Source of the DNA: Schauerella fraxinea
GTDB lineage: Bacteria; Pseudomonadota; Gammaproteobacteria; Burkholderiales; Burkholderiaceae_B
DNA length: 64,000 nt
NCBI GenBank assembly: GCA_030849945.1
Contig: JAVDKK010000004.1
Coordinates: forward strand, 1 to 64,000
Direction of reading: 5' to 3'
Shown: piece after piece, positions 10,316 to 19,728 of the stretch
Layout: each line of letters opens with the position of its first letter
Numbering within the stretch: position 1 is the first letter of the stretch
Notes under the pieces: generated by a model
What the model was told of the DNA's origin: nothing
The model's database searches: none
What the model saw: only the letters and a program-made list of their open reading frames with translations
Program-made: the position numbers and the translations under genes

Positions 10316-11811
10316 GCTCGAACGTGATGTCACAGGCCTTCGACTCGGCGATTCTCGCCGGCGTCCTGGTGCCCATCATGTTTTTCATTGCGTATTTCTG
10401 GTATCGCGGCAAACAACGCGTCCATCTCGTCGCCATGGCATTCGTGGTGTTCGAAATGGCCCGTTTGTGGCTTTACTTCGGCAGCCCTTCCTGGGGGCCG
10501 CACCCCCTGATGCTGAGCTTTCCCGCAGCAGGCCAGGCGGCGACGGCAATCAGTTACGCCCTCACGCTCTACGTGGCACCCATTATTCTGGGATATGAGT
10601 CTCGATGTGTGCTGACACGACTCTATCGCATCGGGATGTGGATCCTTACAGCCCTGGCGACGTATCTGCTATTTGGTTATTCCATTGCGTGGATGCACGG
10701 CTTCATCATGGTCGGCTGCGCCATCATCGGCGTCCTGCTCGTCATCGCCAGCGCGCTGGCATTCTTTAAAGCCCCAGACGGCTCTCGATTGGCCCCTCTT
10801 TCTCTGGGTCTGGGCTTCTTTGTCACCTCGCTCATGATCTGGCCAATGTGGGACGTGATGCAAGGCCATGCCTCGCCTAGCCCTATCTGGCTCACCAGTT
10901 CGATCGCCCGGGTGCTCTTCTTCGTCGGCGCCGTGCTCGCCTACACTGGCGCGACCTATTATCCAGCGCTTCTACAGGGTAAGACGAATCGTTCGTCGCC
11001 TCCCCTCCCCGCCGCCCCCGATGCGCGGATCGTCGTGCAGGAAGCGTTACAGTCGAGCGGCAATGCAGCACAGATCGAACAACGGCTGACGGACACCCTG
11101 GCCGAACTGACGAGCGCATTGGAAATGCAGCGTCAGATGAATGCATTGATGTCGCACGAATTGCGGGTACCGGTGTCGACGATCAGCGCGGCCACGCAAT
11201 CGCTCGAAATGATCCTGTTGGGCAGTGGAGAAATGGTCGATAGCCGCCTGGCGCGGATCCGCCGCTCCATCACACGCGTCACCGAATTGCTCGAGCAGTT
11301 CCTGAGTCCGGACCGTCTCGCCGAAACCCAGTTTCGATCGCTCAGGCAGCAGGTCGATCTCTCGCAACTGGCCTCCGACGTCGTCGCCAATTTGCAACCC
11401 GACGCCGCGCATGCCCTGATCGTCGAGGCGGTGGGGCCTGTGATGGCATGGTGCGACCGTCCGCTGACCGCGGTCGTTCTTCGCAATTTGATCCACAACG
11501 CGATCAAGTATTCACCGGCCAATCAGCCCATCGTCGTTCGATGCAGTCTTCAGCGTGAGGAAGGCACCTGCCATGCGATGCTCGCGGTGGTCGACCGCGG
11601 ACCCGGTATCGGCGCCGAAGATCAGGCACGTATCTTCGAATCGCAATTCAGACGCGCGTCGCACCGCGAGATCACGGGTATGGGAATCGGCCTGTATCTC
11701 GCACGTCGCATATGCACGCACCAAGGTGGCGCATTGAGTGTTGACAGTACACCGGGGCGGGGCTCCCAATTCATCATTACGCTTCCCTGCGTGGACGAGG
11801 GCAAAGCATGA
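10312..11811 (+). CDS. Membrane sensor histidine kinase of the Lap locus
   Basis: A 499-residue kinase with about six or seven N-terminal membrane segments (residues 10-220) and no large periplasmic loop. A HisKA dimerisation helix follows with phospho-acceptor His282 in the SHELRVPVST box, then a HATPase domain with N, G1 and G2 motifs (NLIHNAIKYS, DRGPGIG, GMGIGLYLA). There is no receiver domain. It starts inside the lapD stop codon and its own stop overlaps the following diguanylate cyclase, so the three are translationally coupled. The likely partner is the response regulator at 12843-13586 on the opposite strand. The signal is unknown. Confidence 0.85.
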   Translation: MSSNVMSQAFDSAILAGVLVPIMFFIAYFWYRGKQRVHLVAMAFVVFEMARLWLYFGSPSWGPHPLMLSFPAAGQAATAISYALTLYVAPIILGYESRCVLTRLYRIGMWILTALATYLLFGYSIAWMHGFIMVGCAIIGVLLVIASALAFFKAPDGSRLAPLSLGLGFFVTSLMIWPMWDVMQGHASPSPIWLTSSIARVLFFVGAVLAYTGATYYPALLQGKTNRSSPPLPAAPDARIVVQEALQSSGNAAQIEQRLTDTLAELTSALEMQRQMNALMSHELRVPVSTISAATQSLEMILLGSGEMVDSRLARIRRSITRVTELLEQFLSPDRLAETQFRSLRQQVDLSQLASDVVANLQPDAAHALIVEAVGPVMAWCDRPLTAVVLRNLIHNAIKYSPANQPIVVRCSLQREEGTCHAMLAVVDRGPGIGAEDQARIFESQFRRASHREITGMGIGLYLARRICTHQGGALSVDSTPGRGSQFIITLPCVDEGKA

Positions 11812-12890
11812 CCGCCGTAGCGATCGTCGTCCTGTTGTGTGCACTTGTCGTGCTTGGCGTTTTTTTCATGCGCGAACGCAATCGGACGCAGGAATTGCTT
11901 CAGCGCCATGAATCGCTGCGCGCGCACTTCGACTTGTACGAAACCATCGCGCATCAATCGTCCGATATCGTGGCGCTCACCACCGCGACCGGGCACTGGG
12001 TATTCGTCTCACCGTCGATCGAAAATGTGCTGGGATGGACGCCTGACGATCTGAAAGAAAAACGTTGGCAGGATCTGGTGCATCCCGACGATCTGCTATT
12101 GCTGCGCTCGGACGACGACACGACTGCCATGGTGCCCAATGTGCCGGTGATCCATGAAAATCGGTTCAAGCACAAAGACGGCCATTGGATATGGATGGAG
12201 TCATACACCACCCAGGTACCGCACCCTGCCAACGGTCAGCCCAGCCTGCTCTCCAAGGCGCGCGACATCACTCAGCGAAAAACGGTCGAAATTGCGCAAG
12301 CGCTGGCAAATGCGAAATTGGCCGAGCAGGCGTCGATCGATAGCCTGACCGGCCTTTTCAACCGCCGTCATTTATTGATGGCATTCGATCGAGAGTATTC
12401 GCGGGCGCTGCGTACATCGCGGCCCATATGTTTGCTGCTGGTCGATGCCGACCACTTCAAACCGCTCAACGACCATTACGGACACCAGGCCGGCGATCTT
12501 TGCCTGACGCGGATCTCCGATCAGATCATGCGCTCCTTGCTGCGGCCAGGCGATCTGGTGGGCCGGTATGGCGGTGAAGAGTTCATCGTGCTGCTGCCTG
12601 AAACCGACGCCGCCGGCATGCTGCACGTGGCTGAGAAAATACGACGCAATGTCGAAGATCTCAGGCACGAACATATTTTGTCGCCCTTCAAGGTGGCGAC
12701 GGTGAGTGTGGGCGCGGTCTACATTCCCGCGGGGTTGCGTGAGGACCGTGAAACGCTGATCGGCTATGCCGACGAGGCGCTTTATCAAGCCAAACGGCTG
12801 GGCCGCAATCGCGTCATCTGCCGCTATCTTGAGAACGGGCCCTTACCCCGCGAACACATAACCTTGCCCGCGCACGGACAGCACGGGTAA
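11808..12890 (+). CDS. Diguanylate cyclase with PAS domain
   Basis: It synthesises c-di-GMP from two GTP. The 360-residue protein has one N-terminal membrane helix (about 1-20), a PAS fold with a PAC-like end (about 45-165) and a GGDEF domain whose signature is intact as GGEEF (255-259). An inhibitory I-site RPGD lies exactly five residues upstream, so product feedback is expected. Coupled by ATGA overlap to the histidine kinase and directly downstream of lapD, it is a good candidate for the local c-di-GMP source feeding LapD. Its last 48 bp overlap the end of the convergent response regulator gene. Confidence 0.9.
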   Translation: MTAVAIVVLLCALVVLGVFFMRERNRTQELLQRHESLRAHFDLYETIAHQSSDIVALTTATGHWVFVSPSIENVLGWTPDDLKEKRWQDLVHPDDLLLLRSDDDTTAMVPNVPVIHENRFKHKDGHWIWMESYTTQVPHPANGQPSLLSKARDITQRKTVEIAQALANAKLAEQASIDSLTGLFNRRHLLMAFDREYSRALRTSRPICLLLVDADHFKPLNDHYGHQAGDLCLTRISDQIMRSLLRPGDLVGRYGGEEFIVLLPETDAAGMLHVAEKIRRNVEDLRHEHILSPFKVATVSVGAVYIPAGLREDRETLIGYADEALYQAKRLGRNRVICRYLENGPLPREHITLPAHGQHG

Positions 12891-13586
12891 CTTGATGCCG
12901 CTGGACTGCGCCTTCGTGCGCAGACGACTTACCAGCACATCGATGCGTCGCAGCTCAAATTCGCTGGGATTTTCAGGACTGAACAGTTCCGAGAGACGTT
13001 GACGGCTGACGACGGAACCGCTGGCATTGATGAGCGCGGTGAGGAACGTGCGCTCCTGTGCGCTCAGGTGCAACGACAGGCCAACGGGATCCACCAAGAT
13101 CCAACCCCCTTCCTGAAGCGACCATACCTGGCTGCTGACAACGGTGCGCGCCGGGCGCTCTTCGACGACGGCAGGCTGTTCGGCAGCCACGCGGCTCAAA
13201 CGCATGCGCCGGGCAAGGCTGCGGATGACCGAGCTCAGCTCGAGCAGGTCAACCGGCTTGGTCATATAGATATCCGCACCGCCCTCAAGGCCACGGACGC
13301 GATCTTCCAACGCCGTGCGACCAGTGAGCATGACAATGCCGACCGTATGCAAGGCGCGCAATCGGGTAGCCACGGAAAATCCATCATCACCCGACACATT
13401 GGCGTCGAGAATGACGATATCTACTGGGCTCGATTCGAATAACCGTTGAAATTGGGCCGAATCGCCGGACGTAAATGCCACTTCGAAACCGTAACCACCA
13501 AGTCCGAGTTCGAGCTCCGTTCGGAAATCGACATCGTCTTCCAGCAGTCCGATGCTCAATACACCTTCTTTATGCTGCGCTTGCAC
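12843..13586 (-). CDS. OmpR-family-like response regulator, convergent with the Lap locus
   Basis: The 247-residue protein has a receiver domain (acidic pocket EDD at 16-18, phospho-acceptor Asp61, Lys110 in TKP) and a winged-helix DNA-binding domain (about 165-247). The start is a GTG at 13586 preceded by AGGAG nine bases away. It is probably the output of the histidine kinase encoded head-on at 10312-11811, although both lying in one locus is only circumstantial. The 3' end overlaps the cyclase gene by 48 bp. The 209 bp upstream (13587-13795) hold its promoter region and the end of selO; I recognise no specific site there beyond a distant AAAGTAT/ATACTTT pair. Confidence 0.85.
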   Translation of the reverse strand: MQAQHKEGVLSIGLLEDDVDFRTELELGLGGYGFEVAFTSGDSAQFQRLFESSPVDIVILDANVSGDDGFSVATRLRALHTVGIVMLTGRTALEDRVRGLEGGADIYMTKPVDLLELSSVIRSLARRMRLSRVAAEQPAVVEERPARTVVSSQVWSLQEGGWILVDPVGLSLHLSAQERTFLTALINASGSVVSRQRLSELFSPENPSEFELRRIDVLVSRLRTKAQSSGIKLPVLSVRGQGYVFAG

Positions 13587-13795
13587 GATTCGATACTCCT
13601 GTTTTCGTCCCCGCGCGTGCCAATGGTTTCTGCAGCGTGCACGATGCCAGCCCGGGTATCCGAACTGTTAACAGCTTATCACCGACACTAGGGAAAACAC
13701 CCGAAAGCGTACCAAAGTATAACGAATTGCTTCGGGAAAAGCCCTGTATTGCGCACCTTTGCATACTTTATTATTACGGCACTTCGCGGCCCAAC

Positions 13796-15289
13796 TTAAG
13801 AAGAACAACTCACTTCGATATCATGCGCCCAATCCGGGGGCAACGCGGCGTACGCCTCTGCTCCTGAAACCGCCTGAAATGGGCTTTTGAGGAGCTTAAA
13901 CAGGGTATCCATCTCGTGGAAATCACCCATTTGCGCGGCTTTGATGGCGCCCTCGGCCAAATGATTGCGTAACACGTACAACGGATTGACATCGTTTAAC
14001 TGTTGTGCGGTTTCCACAGCCGACCTGCCGCTGCGGTTCTGACGCGCGAGCAGGCGCCCAAGCCATTCCTCAGCCGTTACCCGATCGACAAACAAGTCCT
14101 TGAAACCTGCAGGATTTCCCGTAACTGCTTCGGAAAGTGACCGAAATGTAAGCGTGAAATCGGCACGATCCCGATGCATTTGCTGCAGCAGCGCCTCGAG
14201 CAGCGCCTCATCTTCTTCACCACCAAAATCATCAAGACCGATCTTGCGGCCCATCTTTGTGTGAAAAGCGGTCGTGAATTGACCTTCGTACGTTTCGAGC
14301 ACCGCGCGCAACCCGTCGGCATCAGGCAAAAGGGGATGAAACGCCCCTGCCAGCCGATAGAGATTCCACATGCCTACCGACGGCTGCCTGTTCCAGGCAT
14401 AGCGGCCCTGGGTATCGGTGTGATTGCAGATATGCCCCATATTGAAGGCATCCATGAAGCCGTAGGGCCCGTAGTCCAGGGTCAGACCGAGAATCGACAT
14501 ATTGTCGGTGTTCATGACGCCATGGCAAAACCCGACCGATTGCCAATCAGCCATCAACCTGGCCGTGCGCGCGGTGACCTCGGCAAACACGCCAAGCGTC
14601 GTTTGAACGACGTCGAGCTCGCCCGATACATAAACGCATTGCTCCGGGTAATAGCGGGTCGCGACGTAGATCAGCAGTTCGCGCAACCGGTCCATATCGC
14701 GCGCCGCCGCCCAATGCTCGAACGACCCAAAGCGCACGAAGCTCGGCGCCAGCCGCGTGACGATGGCTGCGGTTTCGACCGTTTCGCGTACGACCGGATC
14801 GGGCGACGACACCAGCGCCAGGGCTCGTGTCGTAGGAATGCCGAGACCATGCATGGCCTCGCTCGCTAGATATTCACGGATCGACGATCGCAATACCGCA
14901 CGACCGTCCCCCATCCTGGAATACGGCGTCATGCCGGCGCCTTTGAGTTGTATTTCCCAATTGCCGTGGGCGCCCCCCACCTCAGCCAGTAGATGCGCGC
15001 GTCCGTCACCAAGCTGTCCGGCCCAGACGCCAAATTGATGACCGCTGTAAACGGCGGCCAAGGTGTCGCCGCCCGGCCACGGCGTGCTGCCGGACACGAC
15101 ATCCAGAAACGCCTGCGATGCCAATGCGGTTGGACTCAGGCCAATCAGCGCGCCGACGTCGGGATTGACGTGCACAAGCGTAGGCGAACTGACTGCCCGC
15201 GTGGGCACGCGGCTGTAAAAGGCATTGGACAACGCAGCAAAGCCGTTGCATGGGGTAATCGTATCGATACGATCGTTCAACTTATCCAT
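13796..15289 (-). CDS. selO: Protein adenylyltransferase SelO (YdiU/UPF0061 family)
   Basis: SelO is a pseudokinase-fold enzyme that transfers AMP to Ser/Thr/Tyr hydroxyls, linked to redox stress. The 497-residue product contains the family's AAVYSGHQFGVWAGQLGDGR block, a glycine-rich GAGMTPYSRMGDGRAVLRSS region and MNTDNMSILG. It ends in CSS: the Cys third from the C-terminus sits where eukaryotic SelO has selenocysteine. The ATG at 15289 is preferred over an upstream extension to 15352 because that part has no family similarity. It overlaps the end of the DUF2069 gene by 8 nt, suggesting co-transcription. Confidence 0.95.
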   Translation of the reverse strand: MDKLNDRIDTITPCNGFAALSNAFYSRVPTRAVSSPTLVHVNPDVGALIGLSPTALASQAFLDVVSGSTPWPGGDTLAAVYSGHQFGVWAGQLGDGRAHLLAEVGGAHGNWEIQLKGAGMTPYSRMGDGRAVLRSSIREYLASEAMHGLGIPTTRALALVSSPDPVVRETVETAAIVTRLAPSFVRFGSFEHWAAARDMDRLRELLIYVATRYYPEQCVYVSGELDVVQTTLGVFAEVTARTARLMADWQSVGFCHGVMNTDNMSILGLTLDYGPYGFMDAFNMGHICNHTDTQGRYAWNRQPSVGMWNLYRLAGAFHPLLPDADGLRAVLETYEGQFTTAFHTKMGRKIGLDDFGGEEDEALLEALLQQMHRDRADFTLTFRSLSEAVTGNPAGFKDLFVDRVTAEEWLGRLLARQNRSGRSAVETAQQLNDVNPLYVLRNHLAEGAIKAAQMGDFHEMDTLFKLLKSPFQAVSGAEAYAALPPDWAHDIEVSCSS

Positions 15290-15680
15290 GACGGGCTCCC
15301 GTTTGGCCGGTCCGGCGCGCCATTCGCGCGGCACGCTTGGCGGGCCGGACATAAAAAATCGCAGAAAGGAAAAAGACGCTGGACAGCACGATTTCGCCCC
15401 AAGCCAATGCGACCGACATCGCGCCGGGATCGGACATGGCGCGCACCACGCCCTCCATCAAATAGAGCAACGCCAGCATGCAGGCCCACTGATAGGTATA
15501 CAGATTGCCGCGGGCGACGCCGCGCACGGCAAAGGCGAGCGGCAGGGCTTTCAAAATGAAAAGTGACCCGCCTGGGCGGATCGGCGCCAGCACAGACTCC
15601 CAGGCCACGCAGAGGACGATCAACGCGAAAAGCGAGGCGGTCGCGACGATGCGCAACACCGGGTTGAGTTCAGTTTGCAT
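15282..15680 (-). CDS. DUF2069 integral membrane protein
   Basis: A 132-residue protein with about four hydrophobic helices and an Arg-rich tail. It matches the small DUF2069 inner-membrane family, which has no established function. It is transcribed away from yihY (17 bp apart) and runs into selO. Pairing of DUF2069 with yihY/BrkB is familiar in betaproteobacteria (recalled, not checked). Confidence 0.8.
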   Translation of the reverse strand: MQTELNPVLRIVATASLFALIVLCVAWESVLAPIRPGGSLFILKALPLAFAVRGVARGNLYTYQWACMLALLYLMEGVVRAMSDPGAMSVALAWGEIVLSSVFFLSAIFYVRPAKRAARMARRTGQTGARHG

Positions 15681-15697
15681 ACTGCTATTATCACCCG

Positions 15698-17056
15698 ATG
15701 AATGATTTCGCAGAGCAAGCGGCCGCCGATGGGGACCCCGGCCGCAAACCCGCCGAAGCGCGCGCCTCGTGGGTGGCGCGGGTGCTCAAGGTTTTACGCT
15801 TTGCAGGCGCACAGGCCGAAGAACAAAAGCTGATTCAGGTCGCCGCGAGCCTCACGTTTACAACGGTACTGGCGATCGTGCCGATGCTGGCCGTCGTGCT
15901 GTCGCTGTTTACGGCATTTCCGGTGTTTCAGGAATTTCGACTGGCGCTGGAAGACTTCCTGACCAATAGCCTGATGCCACCGACAGTGTCGGAAAACATC
16001 ATGGAATATCTCAATCAGTTCGCCCGCCAGGCATCGCGCTTGACGGCGATCGGCGGCGGCTTCTTGTTGGTCACGTCGATTCTGCTGATCATGACGATCG
16101 ATCAAACGTTCAACGACATCTGGCACGTCACGCGCCAACGACCGCTGCCGCAGCGCGCCCTGGTCTATTGGGCGATCGTCACGCTGGGCCCCGTCGTGGC
16201 GGGCGGCAGCCTGTGGGCCACCTCATATCTTGCCCGCGAATCCATGGGGTTGGTGCGCGACGTACCCGGGCCGCTTCAACTGGCGATTTCCGCCGTGCCG
16301 GTACTCCTCACCGGTCTGGGCTTTGCCGCTCTCTTCGTCTTGGTACCCAACAGGCGGGTGTATTGGCGCGACGCCTTGGCGGGTGGATTCGGCACCGCCA
16401 TCGTGCTTGAAATCATGAAGTCGGGATTTGCGTATTACGTCACCCGATTTCCCACCTACACCGTCATCTACGGTGCGTTTGCCACCCTGCCGATTTTCCT
16501 GCTGTGGATCTATCTTTCGTGGCTGGCCATCCTGCTCGGCGCCACGATCGCGGCGAGCTTGCCGTTGATTCGACTTGGCCGCTGGGACGTCGACCGCCAC
16601 CCAGGTGCGGCGCTCATCGATGGTCTGGGTGCATTGCGCCTGTTGTATGAAGCTCAGGGGAGCGCGTCACCCGATCGCGGCATCGACCAGCTCGCGCGGG
16701 ATCTGCGGCTGCATTATGACGAGTTGAATCGCGTGATGGAAACACTCGAGTCGTACAACCTCGTTGCACGTACCCAGGACAATCGGTGGATTCTCGCCTG
16801 CGATCCTCACAAGACCTCGCTTGCGCCGCTATTCGATGCACTATTGCTGGATCGGCGTCAAAAGCGCATTCTGGAAGACCCCAGTGCCGTCAGGCTCGCG
16901 CGGGCCGCGCTTTCAGGGCAGACCGACGTTACACTAGCGCAATTGATTGCGACGGATGATGCAACGGATAAAGCGCCCCTGCGCTTGACCGACGCGACGG
17001 CCCGGCAGGATGAGGGTGTGACCGCGGAGCGGGAGAGAGACCATGTTAAAAGTTAG
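15698..17056 (+). CDS. YihY/BrkB family inner-membrane protein
   Basis: A 452-residue protein with six predicted membrane helices in the first 300 residues, including the family's LTFTTVLAIVPMLAVVLS and FPTYTVIYGAFATLPIFLLW-type segments. A cytoplasmic helical C-terminal region follows that may include a winged-helix-like portion. The family was once called ribonuclease BN in error and its function is unresolved (BrkB was linked to serum resistance in Bordetella). The gene overlaps the start of the CBS-domain gene by 14 bp. Confidence 0.9.
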   Translation: MNDFAEQAAADGDPGRKPAEARASWVARVLKVLRFAGAQAEEQKLIQVAASLTFTTVLAIVPMLAVVLSLFTAFPVFQEFRLALEDFLTNSLMPPTVSENIMEYLNQFARQASRLTAIGGGFLLVTSILLIMTIDQTFNDIWHVTRQRPLPQRALVYWAIVTLGPVVAGGSLWATSYLARESMGLVRDVPGPLQLAISAVPVLLTGLGFAALFVLVPNRRVYWRDALAGGFGTAIVLEIMKSGFAYYVTRFPTYTVIYGAFATLPIFLLWIYLSWLAILLGATIAASLPLIRLGRWDVDRHPGAALIDGLGALRLLYEAQGSASPDRGIDQLARDLRLHYDELNRVMETLESYNLVARTQDNRWILACDPHKTSLAPLFDALLLDRRQKRILEDPSAVRLARAALSGQTDVTLAQLIATDDATDKAPLRLTDATARQDEGVTAERERDHVKS

Positions 17057-17492
17057 CGAAATTCTGCGCGTCAAAGGCGATACGCTCTACACGGCGAGCC
17101 CTGACGCATCGGTGGCCGGCGCCATCCAAACCATGAGCGAGCAGGACATCGGCTCGCTGGTGATCATGGAGTCGGGCGTGCTGGCCGGCATGCTGACTTT
17201 CCGCGAAATCATCCGGGCGTTGGACAAGAACGGCGGCGTGGTGGGCGACACCACGATTCGCGCCATCATGGACGACGCGCCCGTAAGCGTCTCGCCCAAT
17301 ACCAGCGCCGACGAAGTGCAGCGCCTGATGCTCGAAAAGCACGCGCGCTACATGCCCGTCATGGACGGCCCCATGCTGATGGGCGTGATCTCGTTCTACG
17401 ACATGGCCCAAGCGATCGTGGCTGCCCAGCAATTCGAAAATACGATGCTGAAAGCTTACATTCGCGACTGGCCGACCGACTCGGCCGCCTGA
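17043..17492 (+). CDS. Two-CBS-domain protein
   Basis: A 149-residue protein made only of a CBS pair (about 8-65 and 75-135). Such stand-alone CBS proteins usually bind adenosyl nucleotides and act as energy or redox sensors; the target here is unknown. It starts within the end of yihY, so the two are likely one transcript. Its last 37 bp overlap the end of the convergent dusA gene. Confidence 0.88.
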   Translation: MLKVSEILRVKGDTLYTASPDASVAGAIQTMSEQDIGSLVIMESGVLAGMLTFREIIRALDKNGGVVGDTTIRAIMDDAPVSVSPNTSADEVQRLMLEKHARYMPVMDGPMLMGVISFYDMAQAIVAAQQFENTMLKAYIRDWPTDSAA

Positions 17493-18547
17493 GCAGTAGC
17501 CGTCTCGGCGGGGTAACGCTCGTCACCCAGCAGTTGGGATTCGACCTGTTCGTCATCCAGGGAATCGGCAGCCTGCCGCCCTCCGGCATTGAGGGCGCGC
17601 CAGGCGTCGTAGAACACCTCGACACCCTTGGCGATCTGCGCGGGGTCCGATAACACCCGGCGCCAGCGTCGCGCACCCGATTGCCCCGTCACGAGTCCGA
17701 GCATGGGACGTGTGATGGCGCGCAAGGGCACACCCTTGGCGAGCTGCTGCTCTGCGTACGCCGTCATCGCATCAATTACCCGTGCATCGCTGGGCAGCCG
17801 CGTCTGCGGCCACAACGCCATCGACACTTCCGACAACACACGCGGACTATGCCAAGCGGCACGACCCAGCATGACGCCATCCAGACCGCGCCCGGCATCC
17901 AGCGCTTGCGCCGCGGTGGCCAAGCCACCATTCAGGACGATCGTGGCATCGGGAAAATCGCGCTTGAGCTGATGCACGGCGTCGTAACGCAACGGCGGAA
18001 TGTCGCGATTGTCCTTCGGCGATAGCCCTTTGAGCACAGCATTGCGCGCATGAACCACGAACACGCGGCAACCGGCGTCGTAGAGCGTACCGACAAAATC
18101 GCGCACGAAGGCATACCGGTCGTCGTAGTCGAGTCCCAACCGATGTTTGACGGTGACGGGCATCGAGACGGCATCCTGCATCGCCTTGATGCAATCGGCC
18201 ACCAGTTGCGGCTCTGCCATCAGGCAGGCACCGAATGCGCCTCGCTGCACGCGCTCGGACGGACAACCGCAATTGAGATTGATCTCGTCGTAACCCCACT
18301 GCGCGCCGAGCTTGGCGGCTGCGGCCAGCGCATCGGGCTCGCTGCCCCCTAACTGCAAGGCGACAGGATGCTCCGCCTCGTCGAAATCGAGATGGCGGGG
18401 CACATTGCCGTGCATCAGCGCGCCAGTCGTGATCATCTCAGTGTAGAGACGTGCATGCGGCGCCAGCAGGCGGTGGAAATATCGGCAGTGACGATCGGTC
18501 ACGTCGATCATCGGGGCAGCACAAAGCTGCCAGTCATCAGGGGCCAA
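17456..18547 (-). CDS. dusA: tRNA-dihydrouridine(20/20a) synthase DusA
   Basis: This FMN enzyme reduces uridine to dihydrouridine in the tRNA D-loop. Key motifs are CAAPMIDVTDRHCRYF near the N-terminus, TEMITTGA, HPVALQLGG and the catalytic-Cys block NLNCGCPSERVQ. The start is uncertain. A TTG at 18547 puts the conserved CAAPM at the usual distance from the N-terminus and leaves a GATAAAAT -10-like sequence upstream. A GTG at 18634 would add 29 residues without family resemblance. Neither start has a clear Shine-Dalgarno. The C-terminus carries an extension after the barrel and overlaps the convergent CBS gene. Confidence 0.9.
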   Translation of the reverse strand: MAPDDWQLCAAPMIDVTDRHCRYFHRLLAPHARLYTEMITTGALMHGNVPRHLDFDEAEHPVALQLGGSEPDALAAAAKLGAQWGYDEINLNCGCPSERVQRGAFGACLMAEPQLVADCIKAMQDAVSMPVTVKHRLGLDYDDRYAFVRDFVGTLYDAGCRVFVVHARNAVLKGLSPKDNRDIPPLRYDAVHQLKRDFPDATIVLNGGLATAAQALDAGRGLDGVMLGRAAWHSPRVLSEVSMALWPQTRLPSDARVIDAMTAYAEQQLAKGVPLRAITRPMLGLVTGQSGARRWRRVLSDPAQIAKGVEVFYDAWRALNAGGRQAADSLDDEQVESQLLGDERYPAETATAQAAESVGQSRM

Positions 18548-18699
18548 GAGAATTCCGAATAACGGGTGGAATAACGCGATTTTATCCTGACCGAGCCGCT
18601 CTCTTCTGCAATTCGCGCCGAAGGGGGCTGTCACTGGTCTAAAATGCGGGTCGGTCGTGGGACTTCCCGGCTGTTCCTCAACTTACCGCTTCTGCTTTC

Positions 18700-19668
18700 A
18701 TGGCCGTCTTCACTTCCGTTACCGACGACGACGCTCGCGCGTTGCTCAAGCACTACAACCTCGGCGAATTTGTCTCCCTAAGAGGCATTACGGCGGGCAT
18801 CGAAAACACCAATTTCTTTCTTGCCACCACCCAAGGCGAGTTCGTGTTGACGCTGTTCGAAGTGTTGACCCAAGAACAACTGCCCTTCTACATCGAGCTG
18901 ATGCATCATTTGTCGGTGCGCGATGCCCAGGTGCCGCAGCCGCAAACGCTGCGCGACGGCACGCGCATCACCACGGTGCATGGCAAGCCGACGGCGATCG
19001 TGCAACGGTTGAATGGCGGCTACGAACCCGCGCCCGGCGTGGCCCATTGCACTCTGGCGGGGCGAGCGATGGCGCGTATTCATAACGCTGCGCAGGATTT
19101 CCCGTTGTCGCAGCCCAATTTGCGCGGCTTGTCGTGGTGGCTCGAGACTGGGCCGAAGGTCATGCCGTTCCTGGATGCGGCCCAGGCCGACATGCTGACC
19201 GATGAGCTTCGCACGCAGTCGCAGGCGGCTGCGGGTGCCGACTGGCAAGCGCTGCCGCTTGGCCCCGCGCACTGCGATTTTTTCCGCGACAACGTGCTGT
19301 TCGACGGCACATTCGAGTCGCCCCAATTGGGCGGCGTCATCGATTTCTACTTCGCGGGCTGCGACCATTGGCTATTCGACGTGGCCGTCGCCGTCAATGA
19401 CTGGTGTATCGATCGCGCGACCGGCACCCTCGACGCGCCGCGAGTCCAGGCCTGGCTTGCCGCCTACGCGCAGTTGCGCCCCTTTACCGATGCCGAACGG
19501 CGCGCCTGGCCCACGATGCTGCGCGCCGCGGCGTTGCGTTTCTGGGTATCCCGCCTGTATGACTACTTCATCCCGCGCCAAGCGGAAACGCTCAAACCGC
19601 ACGATCCGCGTCACTTCGAAAGGCTGTTAACGCTGCGACGACAGGTCGCGCCGCCTCCACTGCCCTAA
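18700..19668 (+). CDS. thrB: Homoserine kinase, APH-fold (ThrB type II)
   Basis: It phosphorylates homoserine in threonine biosynthesis. The 322-residue protein has the aminoglycoside-phosphotransferase-like fold of the proteobacterial ThrB-II family: GITAGIENTNFF glycine loop near the N-terminus, the Brenner-type motif HCDFFRDNVLF for catalysis and GVIDFYFAG for metal binding. The length is typical. It is transcribed divergently from dusA and followed 60 bp later by a BPSS1780-type membrane protein, an arrangement common in Burkholderiales. Confidence 0.95.
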   Translation: MAVFTSVTDDDARALLKHYNLGEFVSLRGITAGIENTNFFLATTQGEFVLTLFEVLTQEQLPFYIELMHHLSVRDAQVPQPQTLRDGTRITTVHGKPTAIVQRLNGGYEPAPGVAHCTLAGRAMARIHNAAQDFPLSQPNLRGLSWWLETGPKVMPFLDAAQADMLTDELRTQSQAAAGADWQALPLGPAHCDFFRDNVLFDGTFESPQLGGVIDFYFAGCDHWLFDVAVAVNDWCIDRATGTLDAPRVQAWLAAYAQLRPFTDAERRAWPTMLRAAALRFWVSRLYDYFIPRQAETLKPHDPRHFERLLTLRRQVAPPPLP

Positions 19669-19728
19669 TATAGCGGTTCCCGTACCTCCGCTGCCAACCC
19701 TCGACATACAAAGCCTAGACCGACGTTC

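Noticed and set aside
18548..18634. 29-residue N-terminal extension of DusA from a GTG at 18634
   Set aside because: No family resemblance and no Shine-Dalgarno, and it removes space for a promoter; TTG at 18547 preferred, although not certain.
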